Source of the DNA: Roseovarius nitratireducens
GTDB lineage: Bacteria; Pseudomonadota; Alphaproteobacteria; Rhodobacterales; Rhodobacteraceae
Assembly: GCF_002925845.1 (NCBI RefSeq)
Contig: NZ_PDNI01000087.1
Coordinates: 29,874 to 93,873 of the forward strand
Reading direction: 5' to 3'
DNA length: 64,000 nucleotides
Shown here one piece after another: positions 28,892 to 38,259 of the stretch. The translations under genes and the position numbers were made by a program. Every line of letters begins with the position of its first letter. Position 1 is the first letter of the stretch. Under the pieces are notes generated by a model. It was not told the origin of the DNA. It searched no databases and saw only the letters and a list, made by a program, of their open reading frames with translations.

Positions 28892-28897
28892 ACATGA

Positions 28898-30190
28898 ATG
28901 ACAGGGCGTAATCCTCTGGAAAGAAAAGACAAGACAGAGCCAGAGTCCCTCTGGAGCGCAAGCGCCGAAGAGCGCTTCGCCGCCCCCGATCTTCAGGGCG
29001 AGCGCAGCGCCGATCTCGCCATCATCGGCGGGGGCTATACCGGGCTGTCGGCGGCGCTGGCGGCGGCAGAGCAGGGGGCCGAGGTGGTGCTGCTGGAGGC
29101 CGAGCGCGTGGGCCACGGCGGCTCGGGGCGCAACGTGGGCCTCGTCAATGCCGGGCTGTGGCTGCCGCCCGATGCGGTGGCGGCGCGGCTGGGCGAGGGG
29201 CCCGGCGAGGCGCTCAACGCCACGCTGGCGGCGGCCCCGACCCGCGTCTTTGACCTGATCGCGCAGCACGCCATCGCCTGCGAGCCGCAGAGGGCGGGCA
29301 CGCTCCACCTGGCGCATGCGCCGGGCGGCCTGAAGGATCTGCGCCGCCGCGCGGAACAGGCGCAGGCGCGGGGGGCGCCGGTCACGCTCCTCGACGGGGA
29401 CGAGACCGCGCGGCGCACCGGATCGGAGCGGTTTCACGGCGCGCTGCACGATCCGCGCGCGGGCACGATTCAGCCGCTGTCCTATGCGCGTGGCCTGGCC
29501 CGCGCCGCCGCTGGCGCGGGCGCGCGCATCTTTGAGCGGAGCGCGGTGGTCGCCGCCGAGCATCACGGTGGGCAATGGACGCTGCGCACCGATGGCGGCA
29601 AGCTGCGGGCGCGCCGTTTACTGATGGCAACCAACGCCTATCACCGGCCCGCCGAGGGCACGCGCCTGCCGGACCTGCCGGTGGTGCAGTTCTTTCAGAT
29701 CGCCACCGCGCCGCTGGGCGACAACATCGGCGGAGATATCCTGCCGGGCGGCGAGGGGTGCTGGGATACCGGCACGGTGATGACCTCGCTCAGGCGCGAT
29801 GCGGCGGGGCGGGTGATCCTGGGCGGGATGGGCGCGGGCGGGCAGACCCACGAGGGCTGGGCCCGGCGCAAGCTGGCGCATCTGCTGCCCCGGCTGGCCG
29901 ATGCGCCGCTCGAGCATGTCTGGTCCGGACGCATCGCGATGACCGGCGACCACCTGCCGCGCATCCTGCGGCTGGGGCCGGGGGCGCTGGCGGTGTTCGG
30001 CTATTCGGGGCGCGGCATCGCGCCGGGCACCGTGTTCGGAGAGGCCGCCGCCAAGGCGCTGCTGGCGGGTGACGAGGCGGGGCTGCCGGTGCCGTGCGTG
30101 GACAGCCATGCCGAGGCACTGGCGGCGCTACGCACGCTCGGCTTCGAGATGGCGGCGCGGGTGGTGCACCTGGTTTCCGCGCGGCTCTGA
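28898..30190 (+). CDS. FAD-dependent oxidoreductase of the DAO family (PuuB/DadA-like)
   Basis: A 430-residue flavoprotein. The dinucleotide-binding motif ADLAIIGGGYTGLSAALAAAE (near 38-58) leads to GHGGSGRNVGLVNAG, typical of gamma-glutamylputrescine oxidoreductase-like amine oxidases. The C-terminal FAD contact reads VFGYSGRGIAPGTVFGEAAAK. The substrate is unknown. It follows gcdH closely and may be cotranscribed, which hints at amine or amino-acid catabolism. No clear Shine-Dalgarno sequence is present. Confidence 0.8.
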   Translation: MTGRNPLERKDKTEPESLWSASAEERFAAPDLQGERSADLAIIGGGYTGLSAALAAAEQGAEVVLLEAERVGHGGSGRNVGLVNAGLWLPPDAVAARLGEGPGEALNATLAAAPTRVFDLIAQHAIACEPQRAGTLHLAHAPGGLKDLRRRAEQAQARGAPVTLLDGDETARRTGSERFHGALHDPRAGTIQPLSYARGLARAAAGAGARIFERSAVVAAEHHGGQWTLRTDGGKLRARRLLMATNAYHRPAEGTRLPDLPVVQFFQIATAPLGDNIGGDILPGGEGCWDTGTVMTSLRRDAAGRVILGGMGAGGQTHEGWARRKLAHLLPRLADAPLEHVWSGRIAMTGDHLPRILRLGPGALAVFGYSGRGIAPGTVFGEAAAKALLAGDEAGLPVPCVDSHAEALAALRTLGFEMAARVVHLVSARL

Positions 30191-30277
30191 CATTTTCGCA
30201 CAAGTCGTGTGACATCCGGGACGTTTTCCGCACTGGTGCAGGGTCTATATCCGCCATCAGCAATCAGGAGCGGCGGA

Positions 30278-31690
30278 ATGACCCAAATAGACAGGCCCGG
30301 GCGCAGTGCCCGGTTTACCCAAGGCAATCTCTTTCGCCACGTCACGGTGATGTCGCTCACGTCGAGCCTCGGCATCGCCGCGATCTTTGCCGTGGACCTG
30401 ATGGACGTGATGTTCATCGCGATGCTGGGCCAGAGCGAACTGGCGGCGGCGGCGGGCTATGCCGGGGTGGTGATGTTCTTTGCCAGCGCGCTGAATATCG
30501 GCCTGTCTATCGCGGCGGGCGCGCTGGTGGCGCGGGGCTTGGGCGAGGACGACCCGCACCTCGCCGCCGAGCACGCGGCGAGCACCGCCGTCATCGCGCT
30601 GGGATTCGGTGCGTTGCTGCCGCTGCTGACACTGCCGCTGCTGGAGCCGATCCTCGGCTTCCTCGGTGCGGGCGGTCGCGAGGCGGAGCTGGCGGCGGGC
30701 TATCTGTGGATCATCCTGCCGAGCACGGCGCTGTCGGGGTTGGCAATGGTGGCGGTCGCGGCTCTGCGTGCACATGGCGACGCGCAGGGTGCGATGGTGC
30801 CGTCGCTGCTCGGCGCCGCGGTCAACGGCGTGGCGGACCCGATCCTCATCTTCGCGCTGGGGCTGGGGCTTGACGGGGCGGCGATAGCCACGGTGCTGGC
30901 GCGGCTCGCGACTGCCGTGCTGGCGCTTGCGCTGGCGCAAAGCCGCCACCGCGCGTTCTGCTGGCCACGCCCGGAATGCCTGCGCCGGGATTTGCGCGAT
31001 GCGCTGGGGATCGCGTTCCCGGCGATGATGACGACGGTCGCGACGCCCGTGGGCACCGCCATCGTTACCCGCGAGATGGCGAAATACGGCTCGGACGCGG
31101 TGGCGGGGATGGCGGTCATCAACCGGATGATGCCGTTCGTTTCGTCGGTGATCTTCGGGCTGTCGGGGGCGCTGGGCCCGATATTCGCGCAGAATTTCGG
31201 GGCAGGGCGCATGGACCGGGTGCTGGGCACGTTCCGCGAGGGGCTGCGGTTCCTGGCGCTCTACATGCTGGTGGCCTGTGTCTTGCTGGTATCACTGCGC
31301 GCACCGGTGGCCGACCTTTTCGGGGCGACGGGGCAGATGCGCGAGCTGCTCTACCTGTTCATGGGACCGCTGGCACCGGCGATGACCCTCAACGGCATCC
31401 TGTTCGTGTCGAACGCGGCATTCAACAACCTCGGCCATCCGGGCTATTCCACGGCGCTCAACTGGGGGCGGCACACGGCCGGTACCTGGCCGTTTGCGTT
31501 GGGCTTCGGCGCGATCTTCGGAGCCGAAGGCGTGCTCATCGGGCAGGCGCTGGGCGGCGCGGTCTTTGCCGCCGGCGGCGCGTGGCTGGCACTACGGGTG
31601 ATCGAGGCGCCGTGCCGCGACCCGCTCGGCGCGCATTACACATGTCCCGATCAGAGGATGCAGGTGATCGCGGGGCGCAGCTATCGCTGA
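30278..31690 (+). CDS. MATE-family multidrug efflux transporter
   Basis: A 470-residue inner-membrane transporter with about 12 hydrophobic helices in two related halves (MSLTSSLGIAAIFAVDLMDVMFIAMLG ... and FPAMMTTVATPVGTAIVTREMAKYGSDAVAGMAVI). CAGGAG precedes the ATG at 30278. Substrates cannot be read from the sequence. Confidence 0.88.
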   Translation: MTQIDRPGRSARFTQGNLFRHVTVMSLTSSLGIAAIFAVDLMDVMFIAMLGQSELAAAAGYAGVVMFFASALNIGLSIAAGALVARGLGEDDPHLAAEHAASTAVIALGFGALLPLLTLPLLEPILGFLGAGGREAELAAGYLWIILPSTALSGLAMVAVAALRAHGDAQGAMVPSLLGAAVNGVADPILIFALGLGLDGAAIATVLARLATAVLALALAQSRHRAFCWPRPECLRRDLRDALGIAFPAMMTTVATPVGTAIVTREMAKYGSDAVAGMAVINRMMPFVSSVIFGLSGALGPIFAQNFGAGRMDRVLGTFREGLRFLALYMLVACVLLVSLRAPVADLFGATGQMRELLYLFMGPLAPAMTLNGILFVSNAAFNNLGHPGYSTALNWGRHTAGTWPFALGFGAIFGAEGVLIGQALGGAVFAAGGAWLALRVIEAPCRDPLGAHYTCPDQRMQVIAGRSYR

Positions 31691-31747
31691 CGGGGGAGAT
31701 GTCTGCGGGTGCCCGTGGTCACATCCATAACGCGCATAATCAGTATT

Positions 31748-31761
31748 ATGTTAAATAACAT
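31748..31761. repeat. AT-rich dyad ATGTT-AAAT-AACAT before aroQ
   Basis: A perfect 5-base dyad lies in an AT-rich stretch of the 224-base gap between the MATE gene and aroQ. A second dyad, TGAAC-N6-GTTCA, is at 31832-31847. Both are candidate operators or promoter elements for the aroQ-luxR pair. Confidence 0.3.
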
Positions 31762-31914
31762 CACACCGGAATGGCCGACACAACCCACCGACAGCTTAGC
31801 CAGTTACGATTTCAATTGGAAATCATGTATTTGAACGTCGAAGTTCAGATGCACGCGAGCCCTCGACAGATCGCGCGCCCCGGGGTTATCTAGATGCATT
31901 GAGGAGATTTCCGC

Positions 31915-32358
31915 ATGGCTTCCATCCTGATCCTGAACGGCCCCAATCTCAACCTGCTGGGCACGCGGCAGCCCGAGGTCTATGGCCACGAGACGCTTGG
32001 CGATATCGAGGCGATGTGCCGCGCGCATGCCGAGGCGCTTGGGCTCGCGCTCGATTTCGCGCAGAGCAACCACGAGGGCGCCCTCATTGATGCCATCCAC
32101 GCGGCGCGCGGACAGCATGACGGGATCATCCTCAACGCCGGAGCCTATACGCATACCTCTATCGCGCTGATGGACGCGATCAGTTCGGCGGAGGTGCCGA
32201 CCATCGAGCTGCACCTGTCGAACGTCCATGCGCGCGAGTCGTTTCGCCACCGCTCTTACATCGCACGGGTGGCGCTCGGGGTGATTTGCGGGTTTGGCGC
32301 GCAGGGCTATGTTCTGGCCATCGACGCGCTGCGCGGACACCTGGAGCGTCGTGGATGA
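31915..32358 (+). CDS. aroQ: 3-dehydroquinate dehydratase, type II
   Basis: A 147-residue enzyme of the shikimate pathway. It shows [19 protein letters not shown] with the catalytic Tyr, [33 protein letters not shown] and [20 protein letters not shown] with the catalytic His. GGAGATTTCCGC precedes the ATG. Its TGA overlaps the luxR-like start by 4 bases. Confidence 0.96.
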   Translation: MASILILNGPNLNLLGTRQPEVYGHETLGDIEAMCRAHAEALGLALDFAQSNHEGALIDAIHAARGQHDGIILNAGAYTHTSIALMDAISSAEVPTIELHLSNVHARESFRHRSYIARVALGVICGFGAQGYVLAIDALRGHLERRG

Positions 32359-33113
32359 TCGCGTCGGCAGTCCTGAACCGGCTGCTGGACGCAACCACGA
32401 TGGAAGATCTGTGGGACATCCACACCCGGGCGATGGGCGAATACGGCTTTGACCGGCTGCTCTATGGCTGCACGCAATACCGCACCGCGCATTCGCTGGG
32501 CAGCCCCGACGACTTCATCGTGCTGACGAACCACGATTCCGATTATGCCGAGACGTTTGTCAACGAGGGGCTGTATTTCCACGCGCCGATGGTGCGCTGG
32601 TCGCTGGAGAATGACGGCGCGTGCTCGTGGTCGGTGCTCGATACACGCGCGGCGGCGGATGATTTCACCCCCGAAGAGCGCGCGGTGATCGCCTTCAACC
32701 GGCGGCACGGGGTGACGGCGGGCTACTCGATCAGCTTTCGCTCGCTACGTCCGAGAATGAAGGCGGCGATCGCGCTCACTGCGCGACCGGGGATGACGCA
32801 GGCCGAGGTGGATGCGTGCTGGCGACGTGATGGCGAGGCGATTCTCGCGCTCAACAACGTGGTGCATCGCTGCGTCATGTCCCTGCCCTACGAATCGCCG
32901 CGCCGCCCGCTCACCGACCGGCAGCGCGAGGTGCTGGGCTGGGTCGGCGACGGCAAGACGGTGCAGGATATCGCGGTGCTGATGGGGCTGACACCCGCCA
33001 CGGTGGAAAAACACCTGCGGCTGGCGCGTCGCGCATTGTCGGTGGAAACGACGGCGCAGGCGATCCTCAAGGCGGCTTTTCAGAACCAGATATTCATCCT
33101 CGACCGGGGGTGA
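32355..33113 (+). CDS. Solo LuxR-type regulator (autoinducer-binding domain + LuxR HTH)
   Basis: A 252-residue protein. Residues 15-170 form an autoinducer-binding-type domain and 186-228 a LuxR HTH ([43 protein letters not shown]). The Asp of the DPV motif that contacts the AHL amide is replaced: the aligned segment reads Y74-F-H-A77-P-M-V. Trp92 and Gly119 match conserved positions. No luxI synthase is present. Start ATGA overlaps the aroQ stop, so it is coupled to a shikimate gene. Confidence 0.85.
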   Translation: MIASAVLNRLLDATTMEDLWDIHTRAMGEYGFDRLLYGCTQYRTAHSLGSPDDFIVLTNHDSDYAETFVNEGLYFHAPMVRWSLENDGACSWSVLDTRAAADDFTPEERAVIAFNRRHGVTAGYSISFRSLRPRMKAAIALTARPGMTQAEVDACWRRDGEAILALNNVVHRCVMSLPYESPRRPLTDRQREVLGWVGDGKTVQDIAVLMGLTPATVEKHLRLARRALSVETTAQAILKAAFQNQIFILDRG

Positions 33114-33430
33114 CGCGGGATGCCCTTGGCGCATCAATCCCCACTGCCCGGTAAGGAATCCCTTACTTTCCTTGCGCAGCGTAAAGTTGCACAAGAGATG
33201 TGTTCCGTGAGTGATGGCCTTTTTTGGCTTGGAACATCGGAAGGCGGAGCTAGCCCCAAGCGTTTCTGGGGGACCGTTTTCTTCCGGCATTGCCGGATTT
33301 CGGCTGTCGGCACCCATTTCGGTGTCGGCAGTCGAATTCGGTTTGACCCTCGTTCATCCCCAATTGCGATCGGTCATAGCGGTGCGTCTTCGGGCGCACC
33401 GCCGCCTTTCTGATCGCGCGTCCCGAAACG
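33114..33430. other. Non-coding gap with several stem-loops between luxR-like gene and tsf
   Basis: No credible gene is seen. An 11-base-pair stem with wobble pairs lies at 33304-33331 (CTGTCGGCACC with GGTGTCGGCAG). GCGGTGCG (33379-33386) pairs with CGCACCGC (33395-33402) and is followed by CGCCTTTC, a weak terminator for rightward transcription. A small CCGGC-ATT-GCCGG hairpin lies near 33285. The region could hold a small RNA, but no promoter is convincing. Confidence 0.5.
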
Positions 33431-33456
33431 AAAAGGCCCCCGGAAACCGGGGGCCT
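33431..33456 (-). terminator. Rho-independent terminator of rpsB-tsf
   Basis: AGGCCCCCGG (33434-33443) pairs perfectly with CCGGGGGCCT (33447-33456) around an AAA loop. Read leftward it is followed by TTTT, 27 bases beyond the tsf stop. Confidence 0.88.
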
Positions 33457-33482
33457 CTCGATGCGTCCTGATCGGGGCAGGA

Positions 33483-34355
33483 TCAGCCCTGTGCGGCCTT
33501 GGCCACCTCGGCGGCAAAATCTTCCTGCTTCTTCTCGATCCCCTCGCCCACCTCGAGGCGGACGAAACCGGTGATCGCGGTGCCGGCCTCCTTGGCGGCG
33601 GCCTCGACCGTAAGATCAGGGTTCATCACGAAGGCCTGGCCCATGAGCGTGGCCTCGGCGATGAATTTCTTCATCCGGCCCACGATCATCTTTTCGATCA
33701 CGGCCTCGGGCTTGCCCGATTCACGGGCGATGTCGATCTGGACCGCGCGCTCCTTTTCGACGATGGCCGGGTCGAGCGCGGCCTCGTCGAGGGCTGCGGG
33801 GTTGGACGCGGCGATGTGCATCGCTACCTGCCGGGCAAAGCCCTCGTCGCCGTCGAAGGCCACGAGAACGCCGATCTTGCCCATGCCGTCGCGCGCGGCG
33901 TTGTGGACGTAGGAGACCACGCCCTTGCCCTCGATGCGGGCCATGCGGCGCAGCGACATGTTTTCGCCGATGGTGGCGATCTTGTCGGTCAGCGTGTCGG
34001 CCACGGTCTTGCCGCCGATCTCGGCGGCGGCGAGCGCGTCCACGTCGGCCACGTCAAGCGCGGCCCCGGCGATGGCGCCCACCATGTCCTGGAACTCGGC
34101 GTTCTTGGCGACGAAATCGGTTTCGGCATTGACCTCGACCGCGACACCGCGACCACCGTCCACGCTCAGCGCCACGAGGCCCTCGGCGGCGGTACGACCG
34201 GATTTCTTGGCGGCCTTGGACAGGCCCTTGGTGCGCAGCCAGTCGGTTGCGGCCTCCATGTCGCCGCCCGTCTCGGTCAGCGCCTTCTTTGCGTCCATCA
34301 TGCCTGCGCCCGTGCTGTCGCGCAGTTCCTTCACCATTGCAGCAGTGATCGCCAT
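33483..34355 (-). CDS. tsf: Translation elongation factor Ts
   Basis: A 290-residue nucleotide-exchange factor for EF-Tu. The N-terminal UBA-like motif [44 protein letters not shown] is followed by the core with [25 protein letters not shown] and the second subdomain [19 protein letters not shown]. It follows rpsB with an 81-base gap and shares its terminator. Confidence 0.97.
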   Translation of the reverse strand: MAITAAMVKELRDSTGAGMMDAKKALTETGGDMEAATDWLRTKGLSKAAKKSGRTAAEGLVALSVDGGRGVAVEVNAETDFVAKNAEFQDMVGAIAGAALDVADVDALAAAEIGGKTVADTLTDKIATIGENMSLRRMARIEGKGVVSYVHNAARDGMGKIGVLVAFDGDEGFARQVAMHIAASNPAALDEAALDPAIVEKERAVQIDIARESGKPEAVIEKMIVGRMKKFIAEATLMGQAFVMNPDLTVEAAAKEAGTAITGFVRLEVGEGIEKKQEDFAAEVAKAAQG

Positions 34356-34436
34356 CTCTCGGCTCTCCTCAAAATATCAGCGGATGTTCCCGGGGCGCGA
34401 GGGATAGCCCTGCCCCGGTGACGGTTTCGTGACGGC

Positions 34437-35213
34437 TCAGGCGTCGGTGCTCTCGGTCGCCTCGGCGATGACCTCTTCGACCGGCGCCTCTTCGAGCGCA
34501 CCCACGTCGACGCCCGCGGCCCCAAGCTGTGCCGACATCCCGTCGAGCGCGGCGCGGCTGACCAGATCGCAATAGAGCGCGATGGCGCGCGCGGCGTCGT
34601 CATTGCCGGGGATGATGTAGTCGATCCCGTCGGGCGCACAGTTGGTATCGACGACGGCCACGACCGGGATGCCGAGCTTGTTGGCCTCGGCCACGGCGAG
34701 CGCCTCTTTCTTGACGTCGATGACAAACAGAAGGTCGGGCACGCCGCCCATCTCGCGGATGCCGCCGAGGCTCGACTGAAGCTTGGTCTGGTCGCGCTCG
34801 ATGCCGAGACGCTCCTTCTTGGTGAGGCCCTCGCCACCGGCCTCGAGAATCTCGTCGATCTCGCGCAGGCGCTGGATGGATTTCGAAACGGTCTGCCAGT
34901 TGGTCAGCGTGCCGCCGAGCCAGCGGTGGTTCATGTAGTACTGCGCGCATTTCTCGGCCGCGTCGGCGATCGGCTGGCTGGCCTGCCGCTTGGTGCCGAC
35001 GAAAAGCACGCGGCCGTTCTTGGCCACGGTCTCGCGGATGACGTTGAGCGCCGCGTCGAGCATCGGCACGGTCTGCGTCAGGTCGATGATGTGGATGCCG
35101 TTGCGCGCGCCGTAGATGAACTCGCCCATGCGGGGGTTCCAGCGCTGCGTCTGGTGGCCAAAGTGAACGCCGGCTTCGAGAAGCTGACGCAGATTGAACT
35201 CGGGAAGAGCCAT
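34437..35213 (-). CDS. rpsB: 30S ribosomal protein S2
   Basis: A 258-residue ribosomal protein. It begins [29 protein letters not shown] and shows [44 protein letters not shown] and [35 protein letters not shown]. The Ala/Glu-rich tail is typical of alphaproteobacteria. The start at 35213 matches the family; upstream in-frame codons are not needed. Confidence 0.97.
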   Translation of the reverse strand: MALPEFNLRQLLEAGVHFGHQTQRWNPRMGEFIYGARNGIHIIDLTQTVPMLDAALNVIRETVAKNGRVLFVGTKRQASQPIADAAEKCAQYYMNHRWLGGTLTNWQTVSKSIQRLREIDEILEAGGEGLTKKERLGIERDQTKLQSSLGGIREMGGVPDLLFVIDVKKEALAVAEANKLGIPVVAVVDTNCAPDGIDYIIPGNDDAARAIALYCDLVSRAALDGMSAQLGAAGVDVGALEEAPVEEVIAEATESTDA

Positions 35214-35335
35214 TATCGTATCCTTTTCCGGTTTGCGCCTCGGCACGGGGAGAGAAGCGGATGCTTCAACCGGTGGACCGTCGGGGATGTCTCCCCCTGG
35301 CGGCCCGCCCATGCCTGCGGGATTTCAGTGGCGCG

Positions 35336-35364
35336 CGTATAGCCCCGGTGACGGACGGGCGCAA
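35336..35364 (-). promoter_or_regulatory. Predicted rpsB promoter
   Basis: On the minus strand TTGCGC (35364-35359) and TATACG (35341-35336) are separated by exactly 17 bases, giving a leader of about 115 bases before rpsB. A long structured leader is usual for S2, which autoregulates. Confidence 0.55.
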
Positions 35365-35420
35365 CCCCTCGCGGTCGCCCCCGGCGTGGGGCGGCGCTCC
35401 GGCCCCGTGATTTTGCCCCA

Positions 35421-35449
35421 TTGTGGCCCACGGCCAACATGCCTAGATA
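35421..35449 (+). promoter_or_regulatory. Predicted promoter for the DUF502 gene
   Basis: TTGTGG (35421-35426) and TAGATA (35444-35449) are separated by 17 bases, 28 bases before the DUF502 start codon. Confidence 0.45.
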
Positions 35450-35476
35450 CTTGCGTGGCCGCCGCATGGATCCGAG

Positions 35477-36175
35477 ATGAACACGCCTTTCGACGAATTG
35501 CCACCCGAGCCGAAGAAACCGAGGCGCCTTGTGGGGCTGCGGGCGAGTTTTCTGACCGGAATCGTGGTGATCGCACCGGTTGGGCTGACGCTGTGGCTCA
35601 TCTGGACGGTGGCGGGATGGGTCGATGGCATGGTGCTGCCGCTTATCCCCGCAGGCTATCAGCCCGAGCAGTATATCGGCATCAACCTGCGCGGCATCGG
35701 CGTGATCATCTTCCTGATCTTTACCATCGTCGTGGGGTGGATCGCCAAGGGGCTGATCGGGCGCTCGATGATCGGCTTTGCCGAATCGCTGGTGAACCGG
35801 ATGCCGGTGGTGCGCTCGATCTATTCGGGGGTGAAGCAGATCGCCGAGACGGTGTTCGCGCAATCCGATCGCAGCTTTGAGAAGGCGTGCCTGGTGCAGT
35901 ATCCGCGCAAGGATATCTGGGCCATCGGTTTCATCTCGACCGAGGCGCGTGGCGAGGTGAACGCCAAGGCCGAAACCGGAAGCAACCTTCTGAGCGTGTT
36001 CGTGCCGACGACGCCCAACCCGACCTCGGGGTTCTTGCTGTTCTTTCCGCGCGAGGACGTGATCGAGCTGGATATGAGCATCGAGGACGCGGCCAAGCTG
36101 GTGATTTCGGCGGGGCTGGTCTATCCGCCCGAGCACAAGCCCGAGCCCGCGCGCAAGCCCCGCAAGCGCGCCTGA
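35477..36175 (+). CDS. DUF502 family membrane protein
   Basis: A 232-residue inner-membrane protein with two helices, TGIVVIAPVGLTLWLIWTVAGWV (near 27-49) and IGVIIFLIFTIVVGWIAKGLIG (near 74-95). They are followed by the family core PVVRSIYSGVKQIAETVF and VFVPTTPNPTSGFLLFFPREDVIELDMSIEDAAKLVISAG. The Pro/Lys-rich C-terminus is variable. Function is unknown; the family is conserved in Proteobacteria and plants. Confidence 0.9.
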   Translation: MNTPFDELPPEPKKPRRLVGLRASFLTGIVVIAPVGLTLWLIWTVAGWVDGMVLPLIPAGYQPEQYIGINLRGIGVIIFLIFTIVVGWIAKGLIGRSMIGFAESLVNRMPVVRSIYSGVKQIAETVFAQSDRSFEKACLVQYPRKDIWAIGFISTEARGEVNAKAETGSNLLSVFVPTTPNPTSGFLLFFPREDVIELDMSIEDAAKLVISAGLVYPPEHKPEPARKPRKRA

Positions 36176-36199
36176 CCACCCTGCCCCCTAGCGTTTCGG

Positions 36200-37144
36200 T
36201 CAGGCCAGTCGCGCCTGCCGGGCCTCGCGCAGCCGCGCGAAATCGTCGCCCGCGTGATAGCTCGACCGGGTGAGCGGCGTGGCCGACACCATCAGGAACC
36301 CCTTGCCATAGGCGGCCTTTTCATAGGCCGCGAATTCGTCGGGCGGCACGAAACGGGCGATCGCGTGGTGCTTGGGCGTGGGTTGCAGGTATTGGCCGAT
36401 GGTCAGGAAATCGACATCCGCCGCGCGCATGTCGTCCATCACCTGGTGCACCGACTGGCGATCCTCGCCGAGGCCCACCATGATGCCCGACTTGGTGAAC
36501 ATCGACGGGTCGAGCTCCTTGACCCGTTGCAACAGCCGCAGGGAGTGAAAGTAGCGCGCGCCGGGGCGCACCGCCGGATATAGGCCGGGAACCGTCTCGA
36601 GGTTGTGGTTGAACACGTCCGGCTTCGCCGCGACCACGGTTTCCAGAACGCTCGCATCGCAATGCAGGAAATCGGGTGTCAGAATCTCGATCGTGGTGCC
36701 GGGCGCGCGGTGGCGGATGGCGCGAATGGTCTGGGCGAAATGCTCGGCCCCGCCATCGTCGAGATCGTCGCGGTCCACGGAGGTGACGACGACGTGGTTG
36801 AGCCCGAGCTTCTGCACGGCATCGGCGACGCGCCCCGGCTCGAACGCATCGAGCGATTGCGGCTTGCCGGTGGCCACGTTGCAGAAGGTGCAGCCACGGG
36901 TGCAGATTTCGCCCATGATCATCATGGTGGCGTGCCCCTGCCCCCAGCATTCGCCGGCATTGGGACAGCCCGCCTCTTCGCAGACGGTCACCAGCTTGTG
37001 CTCGCGCATGATTCGCTGGGTTTCGAAATAGCCCTTGGAACTCGGGGCCTTGACCCGGATCCAGTCGGGCTTGCGCGGCTGGGCACTGTCGGGGCGGCGC
37101 GCCTTCTCGGGGTGGCGCTGCCCGGGTATCTTGAGATCGCGCAC
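36200..37144 (-). CDS. lipA: Lipoyl synthase
   Basis: A 314-residue radical-SAM enzyme that inserts sulfur into octanoyl chains on lipoate-dependent enzymes. Both clusters are seen: the auxiliary cluster Cys55-Cys60-Cys66 ([12 protein letters not shown]) and the radical SAM cluster Cys81-Cys85-Cys88 (CTRGCTFC). The start is taken as GTG at 37144, giving the usual (M)[18 protein letters not shown]. The ATG at 37219 would add an unlike extension. Confidence 0.94.
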   Translation of the reverse strand: MRDLKIPGQRHPEKARRPDSAQPRKPDWIRVKAPSSKGYFETQRIMREHKLVTVCEEAGCPNAGECWGQGHATMMIMGEICTRGCTFCNVATGKPQSLDAFEPGRVADAVQKLGLNHVVVTSVDRDDLDDGGAEHFAQTIRAIRHRAPGTTIEILTPDFLHCDASVLETVVAAKPDVFNHNLETVPGLYPAVRPGARYFHSLRLLQRVKELDPSMFTKSGIMVGLGEDRQSVHQVMDDMRAADVDFLTIGQYLQPTPKHHAIARFVPPDEFAAYEKAAYGKGFLMVSATPLTRSSYHAGDDFARLREARQARLA

Positions 37145-37282
37145 GATATAATCCCCGCGAATGATTTGGTAACTTCGGGGGAGTATAGGTGACGGGGATG
37201 GCGAGTTCCAGTGGCGCATCGCCGCGTGCCGGTATGCGCCGGGGTCAACGGTGCCATCGCGTGGTAACGAGTGATCCGGTGT

Positions 37283-38218
37283 CTAGCGGCCCGTGCCCCA
37301 ATCGGCGCGGGCCGTCGCCAGCAGGCTTTCGCCCGCCGCGCGCAATACCTGCGCGAGGTCGTCGAACCATTGTGCATTTCCCGCGCCCCGGCGCCGCACC
37401 AGCGCCACGCGGCGGGCGGGCTCTGGCGAATCGAAGCGGCGCAGCACCAGCCCCGGCGCGGCGCGCGCCTCGGTGGGCGCGGCAATCTCGGGCATCAGCG
37501 TCAGGCCGAACCCCGCCGCCACCAGCCGCGACAGCGTGCCCAGCGACGAGGCGCCGGTGTCGATCTGGGCGTGCCCCCTGCCCCGCCCGCAGACCTCGAG
37601 CGCCTGGTCGGTCAGGCAATGCCCGTCCTCCAACAGCAAGAGCGGGTTTCGGCCCAGCGCCGTCGGGTCGAGCGCCGTCTCTCCGAGCGCGGCCAGCCGC
37701 GCGGCGCTGCCCGCCAGCAGGAATCGGTCCTCGAACAGGCCGACGGATTCGAGATCGTTGCCGGGCAGCGGCAGGGCCATCAGCGCCGCGTCGATTCGCC
37801 CTGTGCGCAGGTCCGAGGCCAGGTCCTCGGTGCGGGCCTCGCGCACCCGGACGTCGAGCGCGATGTCGCGCGTGCGCAGCGACGCCAGCACGCCGGGGAG
37901 GATATAGGGCGCGATGGTCGGGATGACGCCCAGCGCCAGCTCGCCCGACAGCCCGTCATGCCAGCGCGCGGCCTCCGAGAGCGCCTGCATTTCCTCCAGC
38001 ACGCGCCCGGCGTGGTGCAGGACGCGCCGTCCAAACGGGGTGAGCGACACGTCACGGGTGCGCCGCTCGGCGACCCGCGCGCCGAGTGCGGCCTCCAACT
38101 CGCGGATCTGCACCGAGAGCGCGGGCTGCGAGACGTTCATCTCGGCCGCCGCGCGCCCGAAATTGCGATGCTCGGCGAGGGCGCGGAAATAGCGAATCTG
38201 GCGCAGCGTTATACTCAT
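37283..38218 (-). CDS. oxyR: OxyR-type LysR peroxide-sensing regulator
   Basis: A 311-residue LysR regulator. The HTH is LRQIRYFRALAEHRNFGRAAAEMNVSQPALSVQIRELEAALG. The redox motif matches OxyR: Cys201 and Cys210 in EDGHCLTDQALEVC, a C-x8-C pair that forms the disulfide switch. No catalase or peroxidase gene is adjacent, so its target lies elsewhere. Confidence 0.85.
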   Translation of the reverse strand: MSITLRQIRYFRALAEHRNFGRAAAEMNVSQPALSVQIRELEAALGARVAERRTRDVSLTPFGRRVLHHAGRVLEEMQALSEAARWHDGLSGELALGVIPTIAPYILPGVLASLRTRDIALDVRVREARTEDLASDLRTGRIDAALMALPLPGNDLESVGLFEDRFLLAGSAARLAALGETALDPTALGRNPLLLLEDGHCLTDQALEVCGRGRGHAQIDTGASSLGTLSRLVAAGFGLTLMPEIAAPTEARAAPGLVLRRFDSPEPARRVALVRRRGAGNAQWFDDLAQVLRAAGESLLATARADWGTGR

Positions 38219-38259
38219 GCGTGTATAATCGGGCGTTCCCGGCGCGGGCGCAAGGGCGA

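Noticed and set aside
28894-28911. ATG at 28894 as the start of the FAD oxidoreductase
   Set aside because: This frame stops after five codons; the ATG four bases later is in the right frame.
32286-33113. Quorum-sensing luxR/luxI pair
   Set aside because: No luxI-type synthase is present on either strand near the LuxR gene.
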